From the NCBI RefSeq assembly GCF_030410135.1, contig NZ_JAUGQQ010000014.1:1-42951 (forward strand): DNA of 42,951 nucleotides. Reading direction: 5' to 3'. Every line of letters begins with the position of its first letter. Position 1 is the stretch's first letter. The notes beneath the pieces are model-generated. The model was given only the letters and a program-made list of their open reading frames with translations, had not been told where the DNA came from and did not search any database. Both the position numbers and the translations under genes were made by a program. Positions 8,371-17,371 of this stretch are shown in pieces. Source of the stretch: Aequorivita aurantiaca (GTDB lineage Bacteria > Bacteroidota > Bacteroidia > Flavobacteriales > Flavobacteriaceae).

Positions 8371-9078
8371 AATAGAATCTGTTTTTTTACGATCTTTTAT
8401 AAAAGACTCCAATTCCTTCCCGTATTTGGAGTCTTTTATTTTTGGAGTCAAAGCTTTATACACCGTATCCAAATATTTAATATTGGAATCATAAACCTCA
8501 CTCAACATTAAATACGGTGCCACCTCCTGATCCTTGTGGTTCATGGCAAAATTTATGGTTGCCAAATATTTGTTTGAAAGCAAGGCCCGTTGCCGCTGCT
8601 CAATTTTCAATAGGGAAGAATCGGCAATATTATTTCCGAGCTTTAATCTATCCTCAATAAGCCCCAAGTTTTTTATTACATATCTGTCTTTAAGCTTCAA
8701 ATACTCCTTCAATGATTTATCATTTTTAGAACCCGTAACCACGGCTGCGCTCCCGAAATTTTTCAAATTAGTATTAATATTTATTTCTCCGTTTTCAGCA
8801 AAAAATGGAATGCGATCATCCCTCAAAGTACCGTCCTTCAAACGAACATAGAGGTAGTAAATTTCCGGACTTTCAATTTTTTGGGAAAAAGAAAAATTTG
8901 CATTTCCATCAACGGTCATTGAATCTACGGTTACCAAAAGGGTATCCTCAATTTTTTGCAAGAGAAGTGTTCCTTTTTTTAGTCCTTTTACAGTGCCGGT
9001 AAGATTCATTATTTCTGTATCCGTAGCACAGCTCCATAAGCTTAGCATTACAACTGCAATTGATAAAAAATAGCGCAT
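8365..9078 (-). CDS. DUF4369-type lipoprotein
   Basis: 237 residues. The frame is open from 9138, but Met at 9078 is followed by a lipoprotein signal peptide (LSIAVVMLSLWSC, lipid cysteine at residue 17), so 9078 is taken as the start. The N-terminal half (TGTVKGLKKGTLLLQKI...) looks like the DUF4369 domain found in front of TlpA/ResA-type thioredoxins in Bacteroidota. The C-terminal half is helical, and there is no CxxC thioredoxin motif, so this is a stand-alone form. It is probably anchored in the periplasm or outer membrane; function unknown. Its 3' end holds the terminator of the opposing gene. Confidence 0.8.
   Translation of the reverse strand: MRYFLSIAVVMLSLWSCATDTEIMNLTGTVKGLKKGTLLLQKIEDTLLVTVDSMTVDGNANFSFSQKIESPEIYYLYVRLKDGTLRDDRIPFFAENGEININTNLKNFGSAAVVTGSKNDKSLKEYLKLKDRYVIKNLGLIEDRLKLGNNIADSSLLKIEQRQRALLSNKYLATINFAMNHKDQEVAPYLMLSEVYDSNIKYLDTVYKALTPKIKDSKYGKELESFIKDRKKTDSIL
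8399..8443 (+). terminator. Terminator of the 88-aa gene, inside the convergent CDS
   Basis: A perfect 14-bp stem (8399-8412 with 8426-8439), a 13-nt loop, then TTTT on the plus strand. It begins 29 bp after the 88-aa gene's stop and lies wholly inside the coding sequence of the minus-strand DUF4369 gene, where it encodes the segment around DSKYGKELESFIK. Confidence 0.75.
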
Positions 9079-9162
9079 TTTGAATGTATTATATATTGAA
9101 GACTCTGTGAATCCAGAGTTCCCTTTAACAATTTGCAAAGATGTAAATAAATTTTCGAAAAA

Positions 9163-10500
9163 TTATACTGCCGAAGCCAATTGCATCATTACTGTACAAA
9201 TAATGGCCCCTATGGTTCCAATGGCATAACCGAAAACAGCCAAAAGTACCCCAACCGTTGCCAGCGAAGGGTGAAAAGCAGAAGCCACAATGGGGGCAGA
9301 TGCCGCTCCACCAACGTTTGCCTGACTTCCCACTGCTAAGAAAAAGTAAGGCGCCCGAATCATTTTCGCTACTGCAATCATTAGGCCGGCGTGTACCGCC
9401 ATCCAAACCAAACCAATAACTATTAGCCATAAATTATTGAAAATTAGAGTAAGGTCCATTTTCATTCCAATAGTTGCCACCAAAATATAAATGAAAACAC
9501 TCCCAAATTTGCTTGCTCCAGCACCCTCATATTGTTTAGCTTTGGTAAAGGATAGCAGTACTCCAATAAGAGTGGTTATGGATATCATCCAAAAGAAACT
9601 GGAATCAAGGAATGTAAATATATTTCTAACAATTCCTTTTGGAATACCGTTTACTAGTGAAGTGAAATAAGCACTTAAAATATCAGCTCCGAAATGTGCA
9701 AAACTAACCGTGCCGAAAGCAATAGCGGCAAGAATCATCAAATCTGTCAATGTTGGGTTTCTGTCTACTTTTCTCGAATAATCGGAAACTTTTTGTTTCA
9801 AACTTTCAATTGCTGAAGTGTCAGCCTTCAGCCATTTATCAATTTTGGCCGATTTCCCAATTCCGAATAAAATTATAGCCATCCAAATATTGGCTACTAC
9901 AATATCCACAAAAACCATCCCTCCATAAAGTCGAGGATTATAGCCATATATTTCCAACATTGCAGTTTGGTTGGCGCCACCGCCAATCCAACTTCCTGCT
10001 AAAGTGGAGAGTCCACGCCAAACGGCATCGGCGCCTTCGCCACCCACTGCCTCTGGGTGAATGGTGCCCACAATCAAAACAGCCAAAGGTCCCCCAATTA
10101 TAATTCCAGCAGTTCCTGCCAAAAACATTATCAATGCCTTGGGACCTAAGTTAAAAACACCTTTTAGATCAATGCTCAGCGTCATCAATACCAAAGCGGC
10201 CGGCAACAAATAACGGCTGGACATATAATATAAGCCGGTGCTTCCCGCCACAACTTCCCCAGTTTCGGAAACGGAGGTCCATTCGGGTGAAACAACTCCC
10301 GAAGTGGTGAGCAATGCTGGCAGGAAATATGCCATGAACAATGCGGGCACAACTCCGTAAAATTTCTTCCAAAAACCTTCAGTTCGAGCAGAAGTATAAA
10401 ATATGAAGCCCAACGCTAACATTAAAATTCCAAAAACAATGGTATCGTTGGTAAAGAGGGGAGTTGTATCCTGAATTATTGCGGTAGTTGTTTCTTGCAT
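9163..10500 (-). CDS. DUF819 family integral membrane protein
   Basis: 445 residues with about 11-12 hydrophobic segments. The pattern FTNDTIVFGILMLALGFIFY..., SWIGGGANQTAM and the C-terminal GSQANVGGAASAPIVASAF matches DUF819 (YjcL-like) proteins. The two glycine/small-residue-rich motifs in the two halves suggest an inverted-repeat transporter fold. The family's substrate is not established; an ion or small-metabolite carrier is only a guess. It stands alone on the minus strand between the DUF4369 lipoprotein and the hydrolase gene. Confidence 0.88.
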   Translation of the reverse strand: MQETTTAIIQDTTPLFTNDTIVFGILMLALGFIFYTSARTEGFWKKFYGVVPALFMAYFLPALLTTSGVVSPEWTSVSETGEVVAGSTGLYYMSSRYLLPAALVLMTLSIDLKGVFNLGPKALIMFLAGTAGIIIGGPLAVLIVGTIHPEAVGGEGADAVWRGLSTLAGSWIGGGANQTAMLEIYGYNPRLYGGMVFVDIVVANIWMAIILFGIGKSAKIDKWLKADTSAIESLKQKVSDYSRKVDRNPTLTDLMILAAIAFGTVSFAHFGADILSAYFTSLVNGIPKGIVRNIFTFLDSSFFWMISITTLIGVLLSFTKAKQYEGAGASKFGSVFIYILVATIGMKMDLTLIFNNLWLIVIGLVWMAVHAGLMIAVAKMIRAPYFFLAVGSQANVGGAASAPIVASAFHPSLATVGVLLAVFGYAIGTIGAIICTVMMQLASAV

Positions 10501-10544
10501 CTTTTAGTGTTTTGGCGCAAAATACAATTATTTTTTAATTTGGA

Positions 10545-11474
10545 TTATCTATTGATGAAATCACCCACTGTATTAATCAATTCAGGCATTACGGGAAGAT
10601 TGTAAATATTATAGGATTTGCTGTTTTCCAAATCGTTGCCTTCAATTTCTTTGAAGATATGGTTCATTTTATGAATGATTTTATACTCGGCGTCCGGTTT
10701 CGCATTTTTTAGTTTTTCAGCTTCGGAAACCTGTATTTGGGTATCCTTATCACCATTAATTATCAACACCGGAATTTTCAGTTTTACGATTTCTTCTTGA
10801 GGGTCAAACTGCATCCAAGTGTAAATAAAGGGTTGAATTTGTTTTCTAAAAATGGATGCCAAACCCGGACTATAATTATACGCCACTCCGTTAGCGCGAA
10901 GATCATCAAAGGAAGTGCGGGCATTATCCACTAAACCGGGGGCCTGTTCGGAAAGTTGGTCAACAATAACATCATCAATTTCCTGTCCGGCTCCGGCAAT
11001 AGAAATAAATCCATCTGCTCCGTTTTGCGCTGCGACCATTCCTACCAAAGAACCTTGGCTATGGCCAATAATATGAATTTTTGAAAATCGGGAGTCTTTT
11101 TTGAAATATTCCAAAATTGCGACGGCATCTTCGATAAAATCGCTGAAATGAATATTTTCTTCATTTAAGCTTCGTTGCTTCATTTGTTTTACAATTCTTT
11201 TGTCATAGCGGAAACTCCCGATGTTTTTTGAATAGAGTCCTTCGGCAAGAAACCTCAAACAATTGTTCACAATCATTTGCTGATTTCCATTTCGGTCCGT
11301 AGGCCCGCTATCGCCAATAATTATTGCCAGAGGCGTTGCTGTTTTGGTTTCTGGTAAAAGTAGCGTACCGTCAATTAGGGGAGTTATGCTTAAATCTTCA
11401 GAATTATATTTTTTTGTCTGTGCGGAAGCCATTATTCCGAAACAGAGTAAAAAGATTGGGATGTAATTTTTCAT
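10545..11474 (-). CDS. Secreted alpha/beta hydrolase
   Basis: 309 residues with a signal peptide (MKNYIPIFLLCFGIMASAQ, cleaved near SAQ-T). The alpha/beta-hydrolase core is clear: an oxyanion-hole region near IIGDSGPTDRNGN, nucleophile elbow GHSQGS, an acid residue in LIINGDKDTQIQ and a histidine in HKMNHIF. The closest general resemblance is to serine aminopeptidase S33 or dienelactone-hydrolase-like esterases of the periplasm. The substrate cannot be told from sequence. It lies 44 bp downstream of the DUF819 gene start on the same strand but is probably a separate unit. Confidence 0.88.
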   Translation of the reverse strand: MKNYIPIFLLCFGIMASAQTKKYNSEDLSITPLIDGTLLLPETKTATPLAIIIGDSGPTDRNGNQQMIVNNCLRFLAEGLYSKNIGSFRYDKRIVKQMKQRSLNEENIHFSDFIEDAVAILEYFKKDSRFSKIHIIGHSQGSLVGMVAAQNGADGFISIAGAGQEIDDVIVDQLSEQAPGLVDNARTSFDDLRANGVAYNYSPGLASIFRKQIQPFIYTWMQFDPQEEIVKLKIPVLIINGDKDTQIQVSEAEKLKNAKPDAEYKIIHKMNHIFKEIEGNDLENSKSYNIYNLPVMPELINTVGDFINR

Positions 11475-11627
11475 GTATATTTTTTAAGCTGCGCAAACAG
11501 TTCATGTTTAACAAAGAAAGCCAATTAATATTATTTCCCATTAAATATTTTTGATGATACTATACTAGCAGAGATTCAATTTCTTAAATATTGGATTATA
11601 TTGGTTTCGTTATGACAATACGAAACC

Positions 11628-11635
11628 TATCTTTG
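11628..11635 (+). promoter_or_regulatory. -7 box (TATCTTTG) for the S1/P1 nuclease gene
   Basis: TAnnTTTG match 42 bp before the ATG at 11678; a TTTCG at 11605-11609 and a TTGG at 11601 are candidate -33 elements. Confidence 0.6.
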
Positions 11636-11677
11636 TCTTTTAGGAAGAAAAGTTTTCAATAACTAAATTTTATTAGA

Positions 11678-12454
11678 ATGAAAAAGTTTACCGTAGCGTT
11701 ATTGGTTGCCCTATTTTCAACAGCAATTGCCGCCGCAGAAGATTGGGGCAAAACGGGTCATAGGGTAGTGGGTGAAATTGCCGGACACTATTTAAGCAAA
11801 AAGGCGAAGAAAGAAATTAGAAACCTTTTGGACGGCCATTCGCTCGCGTTTGTCTCAAATTATGCCGATGACATTAAAAGTGATCGGCAATTTGATGCTT
11901 TCGGTCCGTGGCACTACGTGAATTTTCCTTTTGGGGAAAAATATGAAACCCATCCTAAAAGTGAAGAAGGCGATATAATAAAGGGTATAGATAAATGTAT
12001 TGCGATTCTGGAAAATACTAGCAGTTCAAAGGAAGAAAGGGTATTTTATTTAAAAATGCTCATCCATTTTTTAGGCGATCTGCATCAACCTTTGCATATA
12101 GGTTTGGAAGAAGATAAAGGCGGCAATGATTTTCAAGTGCGTTGGTTTAATGACGGCACAAATTTACATACCGTTTGGGATTCCAAAATGTTGGATTTTT
12201 ATGATATGTCCTATTCCGAAGTAGCCTTAAACGCAACTGTGCTTTCAAAAGAACAAGTTGAAGCAATAGAAAAAGGAACCGTGGTGGATTGGATGTACGA
12301 GAGTCGCGAGCTATGTGAAAATATATATGCCAATACGGAAATTGGCCAAAAGCTAAGCTACAAGTATATGTATAAATACATGGATACGCTTCGTTTTCAG
12401 TTACAAAAAGGCGGCATAAGACTGGCAAAAATCCTTAATGAAATATTTAGTTAG
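11678..12454 (+). CDS. S1/P1 family zinc nuclease
   Basis: 258 residues, exported (signal peptide MKKFTVALLVALFSTAIAAA). It is expected to cut single-stranded DNA/RNA or remove 3' phosphates in the periplasm or outside the cell. Zinc ligands of the trinuclear site are visible: Trp23 and His28 in DWGKTGHRVVGEIA, the histidine in FGPWHYVNFP, and HFLGDLHQPLHIG, followed by GGNDFQVRWF and NLHTVWDSKM. In P1 nuclease the tryptophan is the mature N-terminus; here a standard AxA cleavage would leave two extra residues, so the true cleavage site is uncertain. It is a single gene with its own promoter. Confidence 0.93.
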   Translation: MKKFTVALLVALFSTAIAAAEDWGKTGHRVVGEIAGHYLSKKAKKEIRNLLDGHSLAFVSNYADDIKSDRQFDAFGPWHYVNFPFGEKYETHPKSEEGDIIKGIDKCIAILENTSSSKEERVFYLKMLIHFLGDLHQPLHIGLEEDKGGNDFQVRWFNDGTNLHTVWDSKMLDFYDMSYSEVALNATVLSKEQVEAIEKGTVVDWMYESRELCENIYANTEIGQKLSYKYMYKYMDTLRFQLQKGGIRLAKILNEIFS

Positions 12455-12503
12455 GAAGCAAAATCTTTCACTTTAATCAGTGGTACAACTTGGCTTAAAT
12501 TCT

Positions 12504-12854
12504 TTATGTATAAAGAAACGCCCAATACATCAAAACAAATTGTAACGGTAGACGAATAATAAGGATCCATTTAGGTAGTTTTAATGCGGCTTCCTTATGC
12601 TGTAACATATAAATATGGACCGGTAAAAAAAGTAGTAGCATAATAATAATTCCCCAGGCAGCTTCACTTTGGGTGTTTTTATTCATTAGCATAAAACCTA
12701 AAATCATTTCGGCAATACCACTTAACATAACCATTGCCTTGGGTGATGGAATGTAAACGGGCATTATGCGCTCATAAAGTTTTGGTTTTCGGAAATGGTT
12801 CATTCCCGCAAGAATGAGGAGCACTCCCATCAAGTATTGATGCCAAGGTAACAT
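12504..12854 (-). CDS. DoxX-like small membrane protein
   Basis: 116 residues with four hydrophobic segments, resembling the DoxX/DoxD-like group: MGVLLILAGMNHFRKPKLYERIMP, then the IPSPKAMVMLSGIAEMILG helix pair. Members sit in the cytoplasmic membrane; several have been linked to redox or thiosulfate metabolism, but nothing here points to a specific role. It is convergent with the nuclease gene (50-bp gap) and is preceded on its own strand by a TAAATTTG promoter box. Confidence 0.75.
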   Translation of the reverse strand: MLPWHQYLMGVLLILAGMNHFRKPKLYERIMPVYIPSPKAMVMLSGIAEMILGFMLMNKNTQSEAAWGIIIMLLLFLPVHIYMLQHKEAALKLPKWILIIRLPLQFVLMYWAFLYT

Positions 12855-12903
12855 ATCGGTAGTTTTGTTTTTAAAAGTAATCTTTTTGGAAGTTTTCTAA
12901 AGA

Positions 12904-12911
12904 CAAATTTA
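12904..12911 (-). promoter_or_regulatory. -7 box (TAAATTTG, minus strand) for the DoxX-like gene
   Basis: On the minus strand the sequence reads TAAATTTG, 49 bp upstream of the start at 12854, just beyond the terminator of the large surface protein gene. Confidence 0.55.
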
Positions 12912-12923
12912 TAAAAAGTGAAA

Positions 12924-12948
12924 GCCTTCCTGTATTTAGCAGGAAGGC
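12924..12948 (-). terminator. Terminator of the 1403-aa surface protein gene
   Basis: A 9-bp stem, GCCTTCCTG (12924-12932) with CAGGAAGGC (12940-12948), and a 7-nt loop, followed on the minus strand by a T-rich run. It lies 31 bp after the stop of the large gene. Confidence 0.75.
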
Positions 12949-12978
12949 CTTCTTTAAATTACAATATATATGAAAAAA

Positions 12979-15900
12979 TTACTCTTTAATCAAACGCTTC
13001 ACAGTATTAGCGGAGTCACTAATAATCTGCACCATATAAACACCGGAAGCAAGTGTTGAGACATCAACAGCCTTTTCGCCCTGCATCGAACGAAGGTCCG
13101 TTTGGCTCACTAATTTACCGTTTATATCATAGATCATCATTTTCTCTAGTGAAATGTTGGTCTTGTTCACAAGGTTCACCATGTTGTCCGCTGGGTTGGG
13201 GTATAAAGCCAAGCCTTTGTCCAATGAATTCTCGGCCACGCCGATGGTGGTTTCTACGATAAGCTCGAAATCACAAGTTGAAGTGTTGCCATACTCGTCA
13301 GTGGCCGAAAATGAAATGGTGTAAGTGCCATCAGACAGCGGAGTGCCGGGAGCAGGATCCTGGGTAGTAATAGTCACGGGATCGGTACAGTTGTCATCCG
13401 CAATTGCCTCGCCGGTGGCGAAATAATCAGGCAAGATATAGAACAGGTTGCCAGCTCCGGGATCAACAGTTTGGTCCGCAGGGCAAGTAAGTTCTGGTCC
13501 TAATAGATCTACTACTGTAATTATTGATGTACAAGAAGCAATGTTTCCACTGGCGTCGCTTGCAAAAACAGTTACAGTTATTGGTGCTCCTATATCAGCA
13601 CAACTAACAGTAGTAACATCAACGGCCAATACTGTAATTCCACAAGCGTCAAATGACAATGGGCCTCCAGGAATTTCCGTGAAGAATGCAGTACCATCAG
13701 AATTTGACAAGGTAAGATTCCAGTTGGCAGGATCAAATTGACCCTCAAATCCAGGCATAAAGTTGCTTATTACAGTTTCATTGTTTCCGAAACTATTGTC
13801 GTCAGTCTGTGAACGGAATCCGAAGACATCACCTGGGGAAACGGCTACAGCCGCACTTCCGGATTGATTGCCTAAGGCTGGATCTGTCAACTGAGTGTAA
13901 GTTCCATTTAATAAATATCCGAAGCTATCAAAACCAGGGGAATCGTTAGAAGTATAATCCCAGTCAAAAGTGATAGCTGCGGCTTCTGTAACGTTCACTG
14001 TGAAGTCCGTCAATCCTTCAGTTCCGGAGGAATTATCGCTGCCAATTACCATTACCTCATAAGTTGTAGGCATACTGGCCAATAACGCCATAGGGTCGAC
14101 CGTTGCGCTACCGTCTGGACCCAATTCAATTGTGGTATCCTGACAAACTAAGATTGGTGCAATATTATCTATGACATTTACGGTAGCGAAACAGGTAGAA
14201 ACATTACCACTATCATCGGTAACAGTAACTTCCACGATATTTTCACCAAGGTCTGCACAAGTGAAGTCTAATCCACCGCTACCACCGCCTGTAGTATAAT
14301 GGATTACACCGTTAAATATTCTAGGTGCGAAAATAGGAGTAGTAAATGGAGTGTTGGATGCAGCACCCAAAGCCATAGCCATATCAGCATTCGAATAGTT
14401 TTGGTTGGTTCCATCGCCATTTGTATAATAATGTGAATGACCGCTATCTAATACTAAGGCCATACCATAAGTGGTATTTGCCGTTAAAGTTATTGGAGCG
14501 GCCAGCACTGCGTTTGAAGGCATATCAATTCCCGCGCCGGTTCCAGTTCCCGAAGTTGCTAAAGTCCATGCGCCAGGATTGGACTCATTGCCCACATAAG
14601 TTCCTACCAAAGTATAAACATCTAAAGTGAAACTTCCCGGATCTGCTGTATTTATATCGATTTCAGCAACCTCCAAATCGTTTGGACCTACAGTGACATC
14701 AAAATACACTGCTCCTCCCGGCGAACCATTATTTCCAGAGGCAAACAAGGTTGCCAAAGAACCCACTGTACCTCCTCCTGCACCACCAGCAGTTACTGTG
14801 TAACCACATGCTTCATTCACATTAATCAATAGATCATTAGGATCTACACTGGCCATTCCATTTGCATCAAGGTAAACGTCAAGACCACCACCGGAACCGG
14901 CCTCATAGGTCAACAAGAAATTGTCAACACCAGCACCCCAGTTCCAACCAGTTTCATCATCCCAAGTAAATTTTACTTGGAAGTTAGCGTTTGCATAAGC
15001 CAATACGTCTATGGCACCTGTATTGGTGGGATTTACATCGGCGTTGTCAGCTAGGAATATTTGTTGCCAAGCACTACCGTCCCAAACTTCACCTCGCAAT
15101 AAGCCCAGACCAACAAAATCTTGCAGGGCATAATCAAAGGACATCTCGGCGGATGTGGCTCCGGTTAGATCATAAACTGGAGACAACAATTCAGCAATAT
15201 TATCCTCAGAGCCTATTGCATCGTCATCAAAAATGGCCGCATTTGTTGGGAAATCACCACCCGTTGGCATATCGCCCGAGCCGAATGTCCAGTCTGCAGA
15301 ACCCAATACTATATTTGTGGACCAGCCAGCAGGAACAGAGGCTCCTTCAAAATCTTCCGTTTCGGTGAAGGTTCCTACGCCACCTATACAGACAATTTCT
15401 GGTGCGGTAACGTCTTGGACAGTTACCGTAGCGGTACAGGTTGCAGTGTTCCCAGCGTTATCGGTAACTGTGAGGGTTACCGTATTTGCACCCGTCATCG
15501 AACAATCGAACGTAGAAACATCCAAGGTCATGCTCGCGATTCCACAGTTATCTGTTGAGCCGTTGTCAATATCCGCTCCCGAAATGTTTACACTGCCCGT
15601 TGCTGGATCGAGATCAACTGTTATATCTTGACAAACAGCTATTGGAGCTTCGTTGTCCAATACAGTTACATTAAATTCACATGTAGATGTATTGCCATCG
15701 CTGTCGGTCACGGAAAGTTCCACTGTAGTATCGCCTACTGGAAATGTACTTCCGCTAGCGGGAGTGGCGATGATAGAAGAGGAGATGTTACCGTCCTCAT
15801 CATCAAAGGCAACTCCGGCAAAGTTTGCTACGGCTCCACAAGTACCAGCAGTATTGTTTATAACAATATCAGCAGGACAGACAATTGTGGGTGGGTTGCC

Positions 15901-17190
15901 TACAACAATAGAATTCTCAATAAAATTAATACAATAGCTAAATAAGGTTCCGCTATCGCCTGCAGCATCATCACAGATTCGTAACGTCCAATCGCCATTG
16001 ATTGACAATCCTGCCAACAAGGAATTTAAATTGCCTCCTTCTGCAAGATAGTTGGCTGCGGGCACACCGCCAGTCCAGCCAGTAATGGCGTTTACGGAGC
16101 TATCGGTAAAAACTAAAGTAGCGGGAGAATCTAGACCTGTGTTTCCGCCATTATCTGTTGAGAGTTCAACGGTAACGGCACCACCTGGAGATACGAGAAA
16201 AATATCCAGATCATTCGCCCAGGAATGGGTAAGTTCAATTTCAATAGACTCCAATTCATACTCCCCAGCGCCAGATCCCACTATTCCGGTTGAGGAAACT
16301 GTTGCGGGTGCTAGTGTGGGGAAATCACAGACTGCACTTCCGCTTCCTGAAGCTGGAATAAGCCGTGGAACTCCGCCATCGCATTCTGCTACCGGACCTC
16401 CGCCTAATGATTCTCCATATACTTGGAATGGCAGACCTTGGGGTTCATTTGTTCCAGGGGTAGTGTCTAGAGCAGGATTATATGGTCCTCCTGCCAATGA
16501 TTGAAGCGCGTTTCCAGTATTTGCTTGTCCTAGAATAGCAATTGGAGGTGCCCAAGGTCCGGAGCCTAAGGTTCCGCTATAATTCCAATCCAGCCAGTAG
16601 GTGCCTGCATTTAATGTGAGTCCGACAGGTGCAACAGTAACTTCCATAATTGGTCTATTAGTGGCAACTGTGGTTTCAGAATCTCTATAAACGTTGCTCC
16701 ATGTTGTTGATGCAAGAACATTCGTTGTGGCATCGCCCCAAATAATATTACTTCCCACCACACCGGGAATTCCATCCCAAATTCGGAGGGTTATTCCAGT
16801 AATGGTAGATGTTGTTGTCGATCCTGTTTGATAGGTATAAAAGCGAAACTCAGTAATGTTATAATCATCGGTTAGGGTAACATCATCGGCCATTCTATTG
16901 TTGGCAGTGGTTTGCGCGCCAAAACCTAAGATGTTCATGCCCAAGGTTGTATTTTGCAACCTACTTCTGTCCGGTGGAACATTAATAATTGGTCCATTGT
17001 CATAAATTAAACCAGGTGCGAGCGCAGTTGGGGTATAATAAGTACCCGTGTTTGGAACTGCCCGACCGAAATTTAGAAAGGGTTGAGTGGTAGTTACCGT
17101 ACCATTAATGGATTCAGATGCTTGTCCGAAGGCTCCAATGGTGAGAACTAAGCACAACAAAAATGTTATGCAGTGCGTAATTTTTTTCAT
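12979..17190 (-). CDS. Secreted mosaic surface protein, T9SS type A sorting domain
   Basis: 1403 residues from the ATG at 17190; the frame continues upstream only to a TTG at 17196, and the signal peptide (MKKITHCITFLLCLVLTIGAFGQ) begins at the ATG. Order: N-terminal beta domain (about 25-280), proprotein-convertase P-like domain (about 290-420, ELTHSWANDLDIFLVSPGG and NGDWTLRICDDAAGDSG), HYR-like modules (about 430-595, with VTDSDGNTSTCEFNVTV), a choice-of-anchor/MAM-like domain (about 605-770), another anchor-like beta domain (about 775-985), more HYR-like modules (about 985-1320), and a type A sorting domain (about 1325-1403, LALYPNPADN...INGKLV...GVYMVQI). It would be exported by T9SS and cleaved or anchored at the surface. 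No catalytic domain is seen; adhesion or matrix binding is inferred. Confidence 0.92.
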   Translation of the reverse strand: MKKITHCITFLLCLVLTIGAFGQASESINGTVTTTQPFLNFGRAVPNTGTYYTPTALAPGLIYDNGPIINVPPDRSRLQNTTLGMNILGFGAQTTANNRMADDVTLTDDYNITEFRFYTYQTGSTTTSTITGITLRIWDGIPGVVGSNIIWGDATTNVLASTTWSNVYRDSETTVATNRPIMEVTVAPVGLTLNAGTYWLDWNYSGTLGSGPWAPPIAILGQANTGNALQSLAGGPYNPALDTTPGTNEPQGLPFQVYGESLGGGPVAECDGGVPRLIPASGSGSAVCDFPTLAPATVSSTGIVGSGAGEYELESIEIELTHSWANDLDIFLVSPGGAVTVELSTDNGGNTGLDSPATLVFTDSSVNAITGWTGGVPAANYLAEGGNLNSLLAGLSINGDWTLRICDDAAGDSGTLFSYCINFIENSIVVGNPPTIVCPADIVINNTAGTCGAVANFAGVAFDDEDGNISSSIIATPASGSTFPVGDTTVELSVTDSDGNTSTCEFNVTVLDNEAPIAVCQDITVDLDPATGSVNISGADIDNGSTDNCGIASMTLDVSTFDCSMTGANTVTLTVTDNAGNTATCTATVTVQDVTAPEIVCIGGVGTFTETEDFEGASVPAGWSTNIVLGSADWTFGSGDMPTGGDFPTNAAIFDDDAIGSEDNIAELLSPVYDLTGATSAEMSFDYALQDFVGLGLLRGEVWDGSAWQQIFLADNADVNPTNTGAIDVLAYANANFQVKFTWDDETGWNWGAGVDNFLLTYEAGSGGGLDVYLDANGMASVDPNDLLINVNEACGYTVTAGGAGGGTVGSLATLFASGNNGSPGGAVYFDVTVGPNDLEVAEIDINTADPGSFTLDVYTLVGTYVGNESNPGAWTLATSGTGTGAGIDMPSNAVLAAPITLTANTTYGMALVLDSGHSHYYTNGDGTNQNYSNADMAMALGAASNTPFTTPIFAPRIFNGVIHYTTGGGSGGLDFTCADLGENIVEVTVTDDSGNVSTCFATVNVIDNIAPILVCQDTTIELGPDGSATVDPMALLASMPTTYEVMVIGSDNSSGTEGLTDFTVNVTEAAAITFDWDYTSNDSPGFDSFGYLLNGTYTQLTDPALGNQSGSAAVAVSPGDVFGFRSQTDDNSFGNNETVISNFMPGFEGQFDPANWNLTLSNSDGTAFFTEIPGGPLSFDACGITVLAVDVTTVSCADIGAPITVTVFASDASGNIASCTSIITVVDLLGPELTCPADQTVDPGAGNLFYILPDYFATGEAIADDNCTDPVTITTQDPAPGTPLSDGTYTISFSATDEYGNTSTCDFELIVETTIGVAENSLDKGLALYPNPADNMVNLVNKTNISLEKMMIYDINGKLVSQTDLRSMQGEKAVDVSTLASGVYMVQIISDSANTVKRLIKE

Positions 17191-17321
17191 AATCAATATA
17201 TTTAAAGTTAGAACAATAAATATATGTTAAAACTTTCACATGAATACCCATATTCTAAAAAACTATGTTAAAATAATGAGCATCTCATTTAAATTTATGA
17301 AAAATAGTTTATTACCTAAAA

Positions 17322-17351
17322 AAAAGCCATTCCAATTTTGGAATGGCTTTT
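17322..17351 (-). terminator. Terminator of htpG
   Basis: A 13-bp perfect stem (17322-17334 with 17339-17351), 4-nt loop, with T-runs on both strands. It lies 21 bp after the htpG stop on the minus strand and upstream of the surface protein gene, so it separates the two co-directional genes. Confidence 0.88.
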
Positions 17352-17371
17352 GAAAAAATCGCCGTGGAAGT

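Noticed and set aside
14421-16504. Several plus-strand open frames inside the large surface protein gene
   Set aside because: They lie wholly antisense to a gene with signal peptide, clear domains and sorting domain; their compositions are unlike real proteins.
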